Assembly: GCF_028690125.1 (NCBI RefSeq)
Contig: NZ_JAQVBV010000003.1
Coordinates: forward strand, 62,001 to 126,000
Length of the DNA stretch: 64,000 nt
Source: Bacteroides sp.
GTDB lineage: Bacteria; Bacteroidota; Bacteroidia; Bacteroidales; Bacteroidaceae
Direction: 5' to 3'
Positions 26,504-35,139 of the stretch are shown one piece after another. Under the pieces are notes generated by a model. It was not told the DNA's origin, did no database searches, and saw only the letters and a list, made by a program, of their open reading frames with translations. A program made the translations under genes and the position numbers. Position 1 is the stretch's first letter. Each line of letters starts with the position of its first letter.

Positions 26504-28513
26504 ATGAAAAATAATAAAATGAAGAAGCTGATACTAATGATCACATGTGGAATGCTAGTGCTTTCCGCTCATGCACAGAAAGTGTTTAAACTTAATTCTC
26601 CGAGTGATAACTTGTGTGTAACAATTACTCCCGGCAAACAGTTGGCATATGATATCACCTGTAATGGAAGACAAATACTTGCTCCTTCTCCAATTTCTAT
26701 GACATTGGATAACGGACAAGTTTGGGGAAAGAATGCTCGTTTATCCGGCAGTAAACTAAAAAAAGTCGATCAGGTCGTTCCTTCTCCTTTCTATCGTGCA
26801 AAAGAGATAAAAGATCGCTATAATGAATTGGTACTGCGTTTTAATGGTGATTATTCGGTTGAGTTCCGTGCATATGACGATGGAGTGGCTTATCGTTTTG
26901 TCAGCCAAGTGAAAAAGCCGTTCAATGTGGTGAATGAGCAAGCGGACTTCTGTTTTCCTTTTGATGCGTCGGCAACTGTCCCTTATGTAAAAAGAGGAGA
27001 TGACGGTGATTTTAATTCACAGTTTTTTAATTCGTTCGAAAATGAATACGCTACAGATAATCTGTCGAAGTTGAATGGAAAACGTTTGATGTTTCTCCCT
27101 TTAGTGGTAGATGCCGGTGAGGGTGTTAAAGTGTGTATTACTGAAACTCATTTGGAGAATTATCCGGGACTTTACCTTTCTACAGCGAAGGGTGGCAACA
27201 GTTTGAGTGGTGTATTTGCTCCTTACCCCCAAAAAATGGTACAAGGCGGACATAATAATCTTCAAATGCTGGTGGAAGAACGCGAAGCGTATATTGCTAA
27301 AGTAGATAAGAAAAGGAGTTTTCCGTGGCGTATTGCTATTGTTACTACTTCGGATAAAGAGCTTGCTGCTAGTAATCTGAGTTATCTTCTGGCTGCTCCT
27401 TCCCGATTGCAGGATCTCTCTTGGGTTAAACCTGGAAAAGTTGCCTGGGACTGGTGGAACAATTGGAATCTGGAAGGTGTCAATTTTGAAACAGGTGTAA
27501 ATAATGCTACTTATAAAGCGTATATTGATTTTGCTTCGAAAAAGGGTATCGAATATGTGATTCTTGATGAGGGTTGGGCTGTAAATAAAAAAGCAGACTT
27601 GATGCAAGTAGTGAATGATATTAATCTGAAGGAACTGGTGGGTTATGCTAAAGCACAAAATGTAGGAATTATTTTGTGGGCTGGTTATCATGCTTTCGAT
27701 CGTGATATGGAGAATGTTTGCCGTCATTATGCCGAGATGGGTGTAAAAGGTTTTAAAGTGGACTTTATGGATCGTGATGACCAGTTGATGGCGGATTTCA
27801 ATTATCGCGCCGCGGCCATGTGTGCCAAATACAAATTGATCCTCGACTTGCATGGCACTTCTAAACCTGCGGGGCTGAATCGTACTTATCCCAATGTACT
27901 TAACTTTGAAGGTGTAAACGGATTAGAACAATTGAAGTGGAGTCCCGCTACGCTTGATCAGGTCAAATACGATGTGATGATTCCTTTTATTCGTCAGGTG
28001 TCGGGGCCGATGGATTACACGCAAGGTGCTATGCACAATGCGGCTAAAGGAAATTACTACCCTTGCAATTCGGAGCCAATGAGCCAAGGTACTCGTTGCC
28101 GCCAGTTGGCTTTGTATGTTATATTTGAATCTCCATTTAATATGTTATGTGACTCCCCGAGTAATTATATGCGTGAACAAGAATCTACTAATTTCATAGC
28201 AGAGATCCCTACCGTATGGGATGAAACTAAAGTTTTGGATGGTAAGATGGGTGAATATATTGTAACAGCACGGCGTGACGGTGATGTATGGTATGTTGGA
28301 GGAATCACTGACTGGAATATGAGAGAAATGACAATCGACCTTTCTTTCTTACCGGATGGAAACTATCAGGTAGAAGAATTCCGTGATGGATTGAATGCCC
28401 ACCGTAAAGGTACAGATTACTGTAGGGAAGAGAAAAGTCTATCTGCGGATAAGCAGTTGAAAGTGAAGATGTATCCGGGTGGAGGATATGCCGCTAAAAT
28501 TCAAATCAAGTAA
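26504..28513 (+). CDS. GH97 glycoside hydrolase, probably retaining (alpha-galactosidase-type active site)
   Basis: 669 residues with a signal peptide (LILMITCGMLVLSAHAQ). The GH97 layout is visible: N-terminal beta-sandwich (LNSPSDNLCVTITPGKQLAYDIT), a (beta/alpha)8 barrel opening with PGKVAWDWWNNWNLEGVNF, the catalytic loop GFKVDFMDRDDQ with Asp420, and NFEGVNGLE with Glu469. The family is split into inverting alpha-glucosidases such as SusB and retaining alpha-galactosidases that carry a nucleophilic Asp after the barrel strand; the Asp here points to the retaining group. Calcium-binding Glu residues are expected but were not mapped. An in-frame ATG at 26519 (MKKLILMI) is an alternative start. 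Probably periplasmic. Activity is not proven. Confidence 0.93.
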   Translation: MKNNKMKKLILMITCGMLVLSAHAQKVFKLNSPSDNLCVTITPGKQLAYDITCNGRQILAPSPISMTLDNGQVWGKNARLSGSKLKKVDQVVPSPFYRAKEIKDRYNELVLRFNGDYSVEFRAYDDGVAYRFVSQVKKPFNVVNEQADFCFPFDASATVPYVKRGDDGDFNSQFFNSFENEYATDNLSKLNGKRLMFLPLVVDAGEGVKVCITETHLENYPGLYLSTAKGGNSLSGVFAPYPQKMVQGGHNNLQMLVEEREAYIAKVDKKRSFPWRIAIVTTSDKELAASNLSYLLAAPSRLQDLSWVKPGKVAWDWWNNWNLEGVNFETGVNNATYKAYIDFASKKGIEYVILDEGWAVNKKADLMQVVNDINLKELVGYAKAQNVGIILWAGYHAFDRDMENVCRHYAEMGVKGFKVDFMDRDDQLMADFNYRAAAMCAKYKLILDLHGTSKPAGLNRTYPNVLNFEGVNGLEQLKWSPATLDQVKYDVMIPFIRQVSGPMDYTQGAMHNAAKGNYYPCNSEPMSQGTRCRQLALYVIFESPFNMLCDSPSNYMREQESTNFIAEIPTVWDETKVLDGKMGEYIVTARRDGDVWYVGGITDWNMREMTIDLSFLPDGNYQVEEFRDGLNAHRKGTDYCREEKSLSADKQLKVKMYPGGGYAAKIQIK

Positions 28514-28537
28514 TTTTGTAATATTTGAAATATAATA

Positions 28538-30532
28538 ATGAAGAAGATAAGTTTGTGGTTACTTTTCTTGTTTTGTTTGAATTCCACTAAGGCGCAACAA
28601 TTCTGGAAGATTGATAGCTTGGGTAGCAGTATTACGTGGCAGGTAAGAGCGGGAGAGGCTCATTTTGATCATATTGAGATGGCAGGTAAACAGCTAGCTA
28701 CAGTGTTGCGGTATGGAGTAAATAAAGAAGGAACTTTCAAGCTGAATAAGAGTTTGGTCTGGCCAATGCTTCGTACAATACCTAATAACACACATGGTAA
28801 TGTGATTCGTCGTTTCGACTGGAACCCGTTGGATGCCGTGACAGTGAACGGTAACAGTATTCGTGAGCAAGTGAAGACTGTGACTTTGAACGGAACTATG
28901 GAGGTAATCAGTGAGATTTTGTTAGGGAGAAATGCCTCATTATCTCTGAAACGTACTTATTTCCCGTCTGTGGATTCACCTTCCTTGGTGGAAATCTATG
29001 AGTTTACCAATACAGGGAAGGATATGGTGAATCTAGAAATTCCTGAGATCCATTCTGTACTTTCTACAGATCCCAATCAGGGGGTAGAGGGTGCTTATAC
29101 GATACACTTACAGACTTGGAACTCAGGTTATGTTGCTTTAGCACCCGGGAAAACATATATGTTTCCTGCATCTATTTCAGCCTGTAAGTCTTCGGAAAAA
29201 GAACAACGGATAGATGGATTGGTAGAAATGGCAAAACGTAAAGAACTGGTAGCGGGATGGATGAATAATCTGGTTTTGGAAACTCCGGAACCTATACTTA
29301 ATGAAATGTTTGCTTTTTCGAAGATACGTGCATGCGAAAGTATTTATGAAACGAAATCAGGACCGATGCATGGTCCGGGTGGTGAAGCATATTATGCTGC
29401 TATCTGGGCTAACGATCAGGCTGAATATGTTGATCCTTATTTCCCTTTTGTAGGTTATCCCTATGGAAATGAGTCTGCATTAAATTCATTCAGATTGTTT
29501 TCGAAATACATGAATGATGAGGGTAAACCTATGCCTAGCTCAATAATTGCCGAAGGACTTGATCATTTTGGAGTAGCGGGTGACCGTGGAGATGGTGCTA
29601 TGGTTGCCTATGGGGCAGCCCGTTATGCTCTGGCCAGAGGGAATAAAGAAGAAGCTGAAGAATTATGGCCCTTGGTAGAATGGTGTCTGGAGTTTTGTCG
29701 TCAAAAGCTGAATGATCGAGGAGTAGTAACTTCTGATTCAGATGAATTGGAGAATCGTTTTCCTGCTGGCAAGGCAAATCTATGTACCTCTTCTTTATAT
29801 TATGATGCGTTGGTTTCAGCTGCTTATTTGGCGGAAGACTTAGGAAAAGGAAGTGCTATAGTGAAAAAGTATCGTGAACAGGCTGCTCAAATGGAAAAGA
29901 ATATTGATAGCTATTTTGCGGCAACAGTAGAGGGATTTGATACTTATGCATATTATGAAGGGAATGACATTCTGCGTTCGTGGATCTGTATTCCTTTGGT
30001 GATGGGGATTGATAAACGTGCTTCAGGTACAGTTGAGGCACTCTTTTCACCGCGGCTGTGGACTGAAAACGGTCTACTGACACAGGCGGGTACAAATACT
30101 TTCTGGGATCGTTCCACGTTGTATGCATTGCGTGGAGTGTTTACGGTTGGTGAGATAGAGAAGGCTTTGACATTCTTGAAACGCTATTCTGTTGCACGTC
30201 TGCTGGGTGGTCATGTCCCTTATGCAGTTGAGGCATGGCCGGAAGGTAATCAGCGTCATCTTTCTGCAGAAAGCGGATTGTATGGTCGTATTTTTACCGA
30301 AGGAATGTTTGGCATTCGCCCTACCGGGCTTCATTCATTCTCTTTAAATCCACGCTTGCCCAAAGACTGGGATCATATGGCATTTCGAAAGATTAAAGCT
30401 TTTGGGGCTGATTTCGATATTGTGGTAGAACGTGTGAAAGGAGAAACAATTAGGGTCAAGGTAGAGAAAGGTGGAAAAACGATTCTGAATAAGAAGGTGA
30501 AAAGTGGTACGACAATCTTGTGTAAACTTTAA
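28538..30532 (+). CDS. Secreted alpha/alpha-toroid (six-hairpin) putative glycosidase
   Basis: 664 residues, signal peptide ending STKAQQ. An N-terminal beta-sandwich (to about residue 230) is followed by a helical repeat domain with acidic, aromatic-rich loops typical of (alpha/alpha)6 glycosidases: GPGGEAYYAAIWANDQAEYVDPYFPF, VTSDSDELENRFPAGKANL, HVPYAVEAWPEGNQRHLSAESGLYGRIFTEGMFGIRP. It ends with a small beta domain. I do not recognise a CAZy family. WANDQAEY and SDSDELE are the most likely catalytic acid regions. It lies 24 bp after GH97, so the two are co-transcribed and probably work on the same oligosaccharide. Confidence 0.7.
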   Translation: MKKISLWLLFLFCLNSTKAQQFWKIDSLGSSITWQVRAGEAHFDHIEMAGKQLATVLRYGVNKEGTFKLNKSLVWPMLRTIPNNTHGNVIRRFDWNPLDAVTVNGNSIREQVKTVTLNGTMEVISEILLGRNASLSLKRTYFPSVDSPSLVEIYEFTNTGKDMVNLEIPEIHSVLSTDPNQGVEGAYTIHLQTWNSGYVALAPGKTYMFPASISACKSSEKEQRIDGLVEMAKRKELVAGWMNNLVLETPEPILNEMFAFSKIRACESIYETKSGPMHGPGGEAYYAAIWANDQAEYVDPYFPFVGYPYGNESALNSFRLFSKYMNDEGKPMPSSIIAEGLDHFGVAGDRGDGAMVAYGAARYALARGNKEEAEELWPLVEWCLEFCRQKLNDRGVVTSDSDELENRFPAGKANLCTSSLYYDALVSAAYLAEDLGKGSAIVKKYREQAAQMEKNIDSYFAATVEGFDTYAYYEGNDILRSWICIPLVMGIDKRASGTVEALFSPRLWTENGLLTQAGTNTFWDRSTLYALRGVFTVGEIEKALTFLKRYSVARLLGGHVPYAVEAWPEGNQRHLSAESGLYGRIFTEGMFGIRPTGLHSFSLNPRLPKDWDHMAFRKIKAFGADFDIVVERVKGETIRVKVEKGGKTILNKKVKSGTTILCKL

Positions 30533-30550
30533 ATAGTGAACATTCAAAAG

Positions 30551-30589
30551 TGCTATTAATAGTCCTAAAGATGTGGACTATTAATAGCA
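30551..30589. terminator. Perfect 15-bp inverted repeat after the GH97 operon
   Basis: TGCTATTAATAGTCC and GGACTATTAATAGCA are separated by 9 nt and start 18 bp after the toroid gene. The stem is strong but no T-tract follows, so it may be a Rho-independent terminator of weak type or a 3'-end stabiliser. Confidence 0.6.
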
Positions 30590-30626
30590 TTGAATAAATA
30601 ATATTATATATGTCACACTGACGATT

Positions 30627-30719
30627 ATGGATATTAAAATTAAGGATGGAAAATTTGAAGTTCTTGATAATAATCCGGTGTTTGGAGAGAATGTCCCCAA
30701 TTCATTTTTAGAAGACTGA
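30627..30719 (+). pseudogene. 30-codon ORF, possible remnant of a lost PUL enzyme gene
   Basis: ATG to TGA reading MDIKIKDGKFEVLDNNPVFG.., too short for the supplied ORF track. The start is loosely like the N-terminus of raffinose-synthase/Sip1-type GH36 proteins (KDGKFxV...V...VP), but 30 residues cannot prove this. It has no clear ribosome site. It is located between the hairpin at 30551 and the 3' end of the HTCS gene. It could be a decayed gene, a small protein or chance. Confidence 0.25.
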
Positions 30720-30811
30720 GAGAATAAAAATATGCTGTAACCCGGGATAAGATTCCTAAATCAGATGTGGCAATGTTTTGATTTTCAAATAAAGCAATGT
30801 CCCATATAATT

Positions 30812-33800
30812 TTAGAAATCCTTAGGCAAAGTACCAAATTGTTTCTGGAAACATTTTGCAAAATAGGATGGAGTATTGAAACCTACCATATAGCATACTT
30901 CATTAATCCTATATTCCCCTTTCTTCAGAAGAAGTGCAGCTTTTTTAAGCCGTTCCAGACGTATATAATCATTGGGAGTCATGTTCAAGATCCCTTTAAT
31001 CTTACGGTTCATACTTGACCGGCTCATGTTCATCCATTCAGCCATTTTGTCTAGGTCGAATTCCGGATCTTGCATATTTGCTTCAATAGTTTGCGATAAT
31101 GTTTGTAGGAATTTCTGGTCCGCTTCGGTCATTCCTGCCGAGTTTGTTGGAATAAAAGGTGAATTTGCAGAAGCTGCATATAATCGTTTGCGGCTTTCCA
31201 GCAAGTTATCTATGGAAGTCTTTAAAAGTTCCAGAGAAAAAGGTTTCTCAATATAGGCATCTGCCCCAGATTTTAAACCATCTATTTTAGCTTGCAACGA
31301 TACTTTGGCTGTTAATAATATGATAGGTATGTGACTGTAGTTTACATCTTCTTTTAGTCTATTGCATAGTTTCAGTCCATCCATTTCAGGCATCATCACA
31401 TCACTGATTACTAGTTTGATTTCCTCATGTTTAAGTACTTCTAACGCCTCAATACCATTTTTCGCAGTCACTACGTTATACCACGAAGATAGTTGTCGGG
31501 TAATAAACGTTTGCATATCTATATTATCTTCCACAACCAATATGGAAAGCAACTTTTTATTGTCTGCATCAACTTCAGCCATTTTTATAGTAATAGGCGC
31601 TTCATTTCTTTCGACAATTATATTTTTCTTTTCGCTTAAATCTTTTACATCGGACTGATGATGAGTAATGGGAATTGAAAGGATAAAACGGTTACAATCC
31701 ATAGATTGGTCTATGATTAAAGTGCCATAATGCAATTCCGTTAGAGAACGGGCTAATGCTAAACCTATGCCCGTACCTGATATCAGGTGGTTCTGCTCAT
31801 TTTTATATTGAATGAAAGGTTTGAAAATTTCTTCTTTCATATTTTCAGGAATAGGTTTTCCGTCGTTACATACAGATAGTAGAAAGCAATCTTTTTCAGT
31901 CCATAGTCTGATGTGTATGTAAGTCTCTGAATATTTAATAGCATTTGTCAGTAGGTTGCTAATGATTTTGATTAGTGCTTCCTGATCGACTGATGCACTG
32001 ATTTGTTCGTTTCCCTCAATGGTGTATTTTAATTTTTTCTGTAGTGCTAATGATGTGAACCTTTTATTAGTTTGCTGTAGGATTTCTGTAATATTACACT
32101 CTTCAAACTTTAGCCGGAAACCGTGGATTTCTGCTTTTCGGAAATCAAGGAGTTGATTGACTAATTCCAATAATCGATTGGTATTCAGGTTCATAATTTC
32201 GAGATCTTCACGAATTTCATCGGGAAGCTTTTGGTAGGATAGAACGTTTTCCAATGGTCCTTTGATTAAAGTAAGAGGAGTACGAATCTCATGAGTCACA
32301 TCTGTAAAGAAGTCAATCTTTGCTGAGTACAGATCTCGTTCCTTTTCTTGCTTAATTTTCTCTATTAGTTTAATTTGTGTTTCCTTATTTCTTTTCTGGA
32401 AATAATAGAGCAATAAAAAGACAGATACTAAGCTGAATAAACCATAAATGAAATAGGCCCATTTTGACAGATAGAAAGGAGGAAGAACTTCAATCTCGAG
32501 GGTACGTTCTATGTTTGCTCCGGAAATGTTTTTATTCTTAGCTAGTTTTAGCCGGAGCGTGTAAGTGCCATATGGCAAATTTGAGTAATTGATGATAAAG
32601 TTATTTTCTACCGGAGTCCACTTATTGCTGAATCCGTCTAATTGATAAATTAATTGTTGCGTTGAGGGTGATTGGTAATTCAAAGCAGCGACATGAAGTG
32701 AGAAAGAATTCTGATTTGGTTGTAGTTGAATCTTATCGGAGAACAAAATACTCTTTTGTAAGGGAGAATTTTCGTCACCCACAACTACCCGGTTGTTAAA
32801 TAAGGAAAGATCAGTTATTATTATAGGAGGATTAAAAGGATTTTCCATTAACATATCAGGTGCAAAAGCAATGAATCCATTAATACATCCGAAATAAATA
32901 CGACCTTTTTTGTCTTTGAAACTTGATTGATAGTTGAACTGATTGCATAATAATCCGTCATCAGTGGTATAAATGCGTTTTTCATTAGTTTCCGGATTTA
33001 AACAAACCAATCCGTTGTTCGTTGTTAGCCACAAGTTGTGCATATCATCTTCTTCCATTCGATAAATGGTGTTACTTGGAAATCCATGTGCCATACCATA
33101 ACGGATGAAGCTTTCATTCTCAGGGTTATACCGGCAGAAACCTCCTCCCTGAGTCATAATCCATAATCTATTCCGGCTATCTTCATAGCAGCCGGTTACT
33201 TTATTGTAAGGAAGAGAATTTGGGTCGCTTGCTTGATAACAGAAATTTTTCCATTCCTTTAGCTTGATATCGTAACGGAATATTCCACTGGCATAGGTTG
33301 ATACCCAGACATTGCCGTGTGAATCCTCTAGAATATGATAAATATTCTTGTTAGCTAGCTGTGGTATTGAAGTGAAGTTGTCCAGTTCATGATTGTAAAG
33401 CATCAGCCCATGAATAGTCCCCAGCCATAAATCTCCGGAAGTTGATTTGCATATGGACATAATATCGTTGGCGTCTAAAGAATTGGAAGTCGTCCCTTTC
33501 TGATAGTGTTTCACCTGTTTTGTACGCAAATCTATACGGCTCAATCCACCCAGATAGTTTCCTAACCATAAAAAATCTCCATCCAGACACAGTCCGTGCA
33601 CATTGTGAGAAATGGCAGGATGCCGGAAAGGTTTTATTTCGCCACTGATCGGGTTGTAGTTAAACAGACCGCAGTCTTCTGTACCGATCCATATTGTACC
33701 ATCATTACTTTCGCAAAATTCGCGTACTCTTTTACCAAAGTCTCCGATTCTTCCGGAATAGAATTTTTCAAAATAAGTATAGGGATATGGCTGGTAGTTG

Positions 33801-34789
33801 ATTCCTCCAAAAAAAGAACCCATCCACATTCCTGCTTCCCTGTCGCGGTAAATGGAGTAGATAGCATTGTCTGCTAAAGAATACAAGTCATTTTCATTCG
33901 AGTCTGTCAGGTGTTCGGTGGTCCCATTGTCCAGGTGACAGATGTACAATCCGTTTTCTGTACCTACCCATAATTCTTTATCAGAACTGAACTCCAGATC
34001 GCGTACATAACAGTCAATCAATCGTCTGGTTTTCAGTGTTGTTAAGTTGATCTCTGTTAGTCCGCTGGAAGACCCGATATACCAACAATTATGTGATCCA
34101 ATTAGTCGTGCAGTAATTATTTCATTTTTGAAAGTTTCTTTTCCATCGGCATCTCTAAAAGGAAGAAGGGTTTTGAAATCATCATTTGTGAAATAGAGAT
34201 TGTCGGCGAATAATCCCATCCAGCAAGTTTTGCCATCAAACCAGAAATGGCTGATATTTGCTAACGTTTTCTTGGACTTTTTGGGGGATAAATAGTTGGA
34301 TAATTTTTCTTTGGCTATATCGTATTGAAACAGTCCCTGATAGTCCACAGAAATCCATATGTTATTATCCCCGTCGCTTCCTATTTTTGTTACGGCTTGT
34401 GAAATTACTTCTCCAGTATTACTGGACATATTGAAAGCAGTAAATTTCTCTTGAATTGGATCATATATGTATACTCCGGCATCTGTCCCCACCCAGATTT
34501 TTCCTTTTCTATCTTCGAATAAAGCAGTAATGAAGTCATTTCCCAGACCGGATTCTTCTTTCTTGAAGACGCGGAAACTCTGTCCGTCAAATCTATTCAG
34601 TCCTTCCTTTGTACCGAACCACATGAACCCTTGCCGGTCTTGCAGAATGGCGAATATTGTATTTTGCGACAGTCCGTTTTTAATATCCAATGTTTTGAAG
34701 TAATGTTGAATATTATCTTGTGCATACAACGGAAAGCCATAAAGAAATACAATACAGAGGAGTAACAATAGAACTTCTATTTTCTTCAT
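30812..34789 (-). CDS. Hybrid two-component system regulator (HTCS) of the polysaccharide-utilisation locus
   Basis: 1325-residue inner-membrane one-protein regulator that senses glycan fragments in the periplasm and activates PUL genes. Order: signal peptide (to about residue 24), a large periplasmic sensor of two beta-propellers made of regulator-propeller repeats (GLSQNTIFAILQDRQGFMWFGTKEGLNRF and similar), a Y_Y_Y domain (NFIINYSNLPYGTYTLRLKLA), a TM helix at about 776-797, HisKA with His833 (DVTHEIRTPLTLIKG), HATPase (NLLTNAIKYS, SGTGIGLALARSL), a receiver with Asp1130 (ISDVMMPEMDG), and an AraC-type HTH (SRSSMNRKIKGILNM..CYMVGFNTPSYFAKCFQKQFG). All parts look intact. It sits between two plus-strand enzyme operons that are its likely targets. 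Confidence 0.97.
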   Translation of the reverse strand: MKKIEVLLLLLCIVFLYGFPLYAQDNIQHYFKTLDIKNGLSQNTIFAILQDRQGFMWFGTKEGLNRFDGQSFRVFKKEESGLGNDFITALFEDRKGKIWVGTDAGVYIYDPIQEKFTAFNMSSNTGEVISQAVTKIGSDGDNNIWISVDYQGLFQYDIAKEKLSNYLSPKKSKKTLANISHFWFDGKTCWMGLFADNLYFTNDDFKTLLPFRDADGKETFKNEIITARLIGSHNCWYIGSSSGLTEINLTTLKTRRLIDCYVRDLEFSSDKELWVGTENGLYICHLDNGTTEHLTDSNENDLYSLADNAIYSIYRDREAGMWMGSFFGGINYQPYPYTYFEKFYSGRIGDFGKRVREFCESNDGTIWIGTEDCGLFNYNPISGEIKPFRHPAISHNVHGLCLDGDFLWLGNYLGGLSRIDLRTKQVKHYQKGTTSNSLDANDIMSICKSTSGDLWLGTIHGLMLYNHELDNFTSIPQLANKNIYHILEDSHGNVWVSTYASGIFRYDIKLKEWKNFCYQASDPNSLPYNKVTGCYEDSRNRLWIMTQGGGFCRYNPENESFIRYGMAHGFPSNTIYRMEEDDMHNLWLTTNNGLVCLNPETNEKRIYTTDDGLLCNQFNYQSSFKDKKGRIYFGCINGFIAFAPDMLMENPFNPPIIITDLSLFNNRVVVGDENSPLQKSILFSDKIQLQPNQNSFSLHVAALNYQSPSTQQLIYQLDGFSNKWTPVENNFIINYSNLPYGTYTLRLKLAKNKNISGANIERTLEIEVLPPFYLSKWAYFIYGLFSLVSVFLLLYYFQKRNKETQIKLIEKIKQEKERDLYSAKIDFFTDVTHEIRTPLTLIKGPLENVLSYQKLPDEIREDLEIMNLNTNRLLELVNQLLDFRKAEIHGFRLKFEECNITEILQQTNKRFTSLALQKKLKYTIEGNEQISASVDQEALIKIISNLLTNAIKYSETYIHIRLWTEKDCFLLSVCNDGKPIPENMKEEIFKPFIQYKNEQNHLISGTGIGLALARSLTELHYGTLIIDQSMDCNRFILSIPITHHQSDVKDLSEKKNIIVERNEAPITIKMAEVDADNKKLLSILVVEDNIDMQTFITRQLSSWYNVVTAKNGIEALEVLKHEEIKLVISDVMMPEMDGLKLCNRLKEDVNYSHIPIILLTAKVSLQAKIDGLKSGADAYIEKPFSLELLKTSIDNLLESRKRLYAASANSPFIPTNSAGMTEADQKFLQTLSQTIEANMQDPEFDLDKMAEWMNMSRSSMNRKIKGILNMTPNDYIRLERLKKAALLLKKGEYRINEVCYMVGFNTPSYFAKCFQKQFGTLPKDF

Positions 34790-34844
34790 AACACAAATGA
34801 TAGTATAATTTTGGATTGGCTAGTTTTTAAAGTTTAAGGTCATG

Positions 34845-34852
34845 CAAACTTA
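34845..34852 (-). promoter_or_regulatory. Putative -7 box of the HTCS gene
   Basis: CAAACTTA on the plus strand reads TAAGTTTG on the minus strand, a match to TAnnTTTG, 56 bp before the HTCS start codon. No convincing -33 box was identified. Confidence 0.5.
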
Positions 34853-35031
34853 GATAAAAAATCCGAGATTCGTGTATATGTGTTTTGAAAATGACTTTAT
34901 TCCTGTTGTTTTTATATAGATTTGCCCGTTTTCGTTTCCAAAGTATCTTAATGAAAGGAAAATATAGTCTCTTTGGAACAAATTTTTTATTTATTGACCA
35001 GTTTGTTATGTTGTGGGCAGATAATGTTCGC

Positions 35032-35060
35032 TAACTTTGCCTACGTCACATATCATGTGA
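35032..35060 (+). promoter_or_regulatory. Putative promoter and palindromic operator of the toroid-sulfatase-GH43 operon
   Basis: TAACTTTG at 35032-35039 matches the -7 box. Directly downstream, at about the expected transcription start, lies TCACAT-ATC-ATGTGA (35046-35060), a perfect 6-bp dyad with a 3-bp centre. The dyad could be a regulator site or the base of a 5'-UTR hairpin. The operon starts at 35140; the rest of the 350-bp divergent gap holds no gene. Confidence 0.55.
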
Positions 35061-35139
35061 TAACGAGACATGAAATGAACAACCCAATTTAGTACTAACG
35101 GAATCAGAGCTTATTACTGATTTAAATAATTTAATTTAT

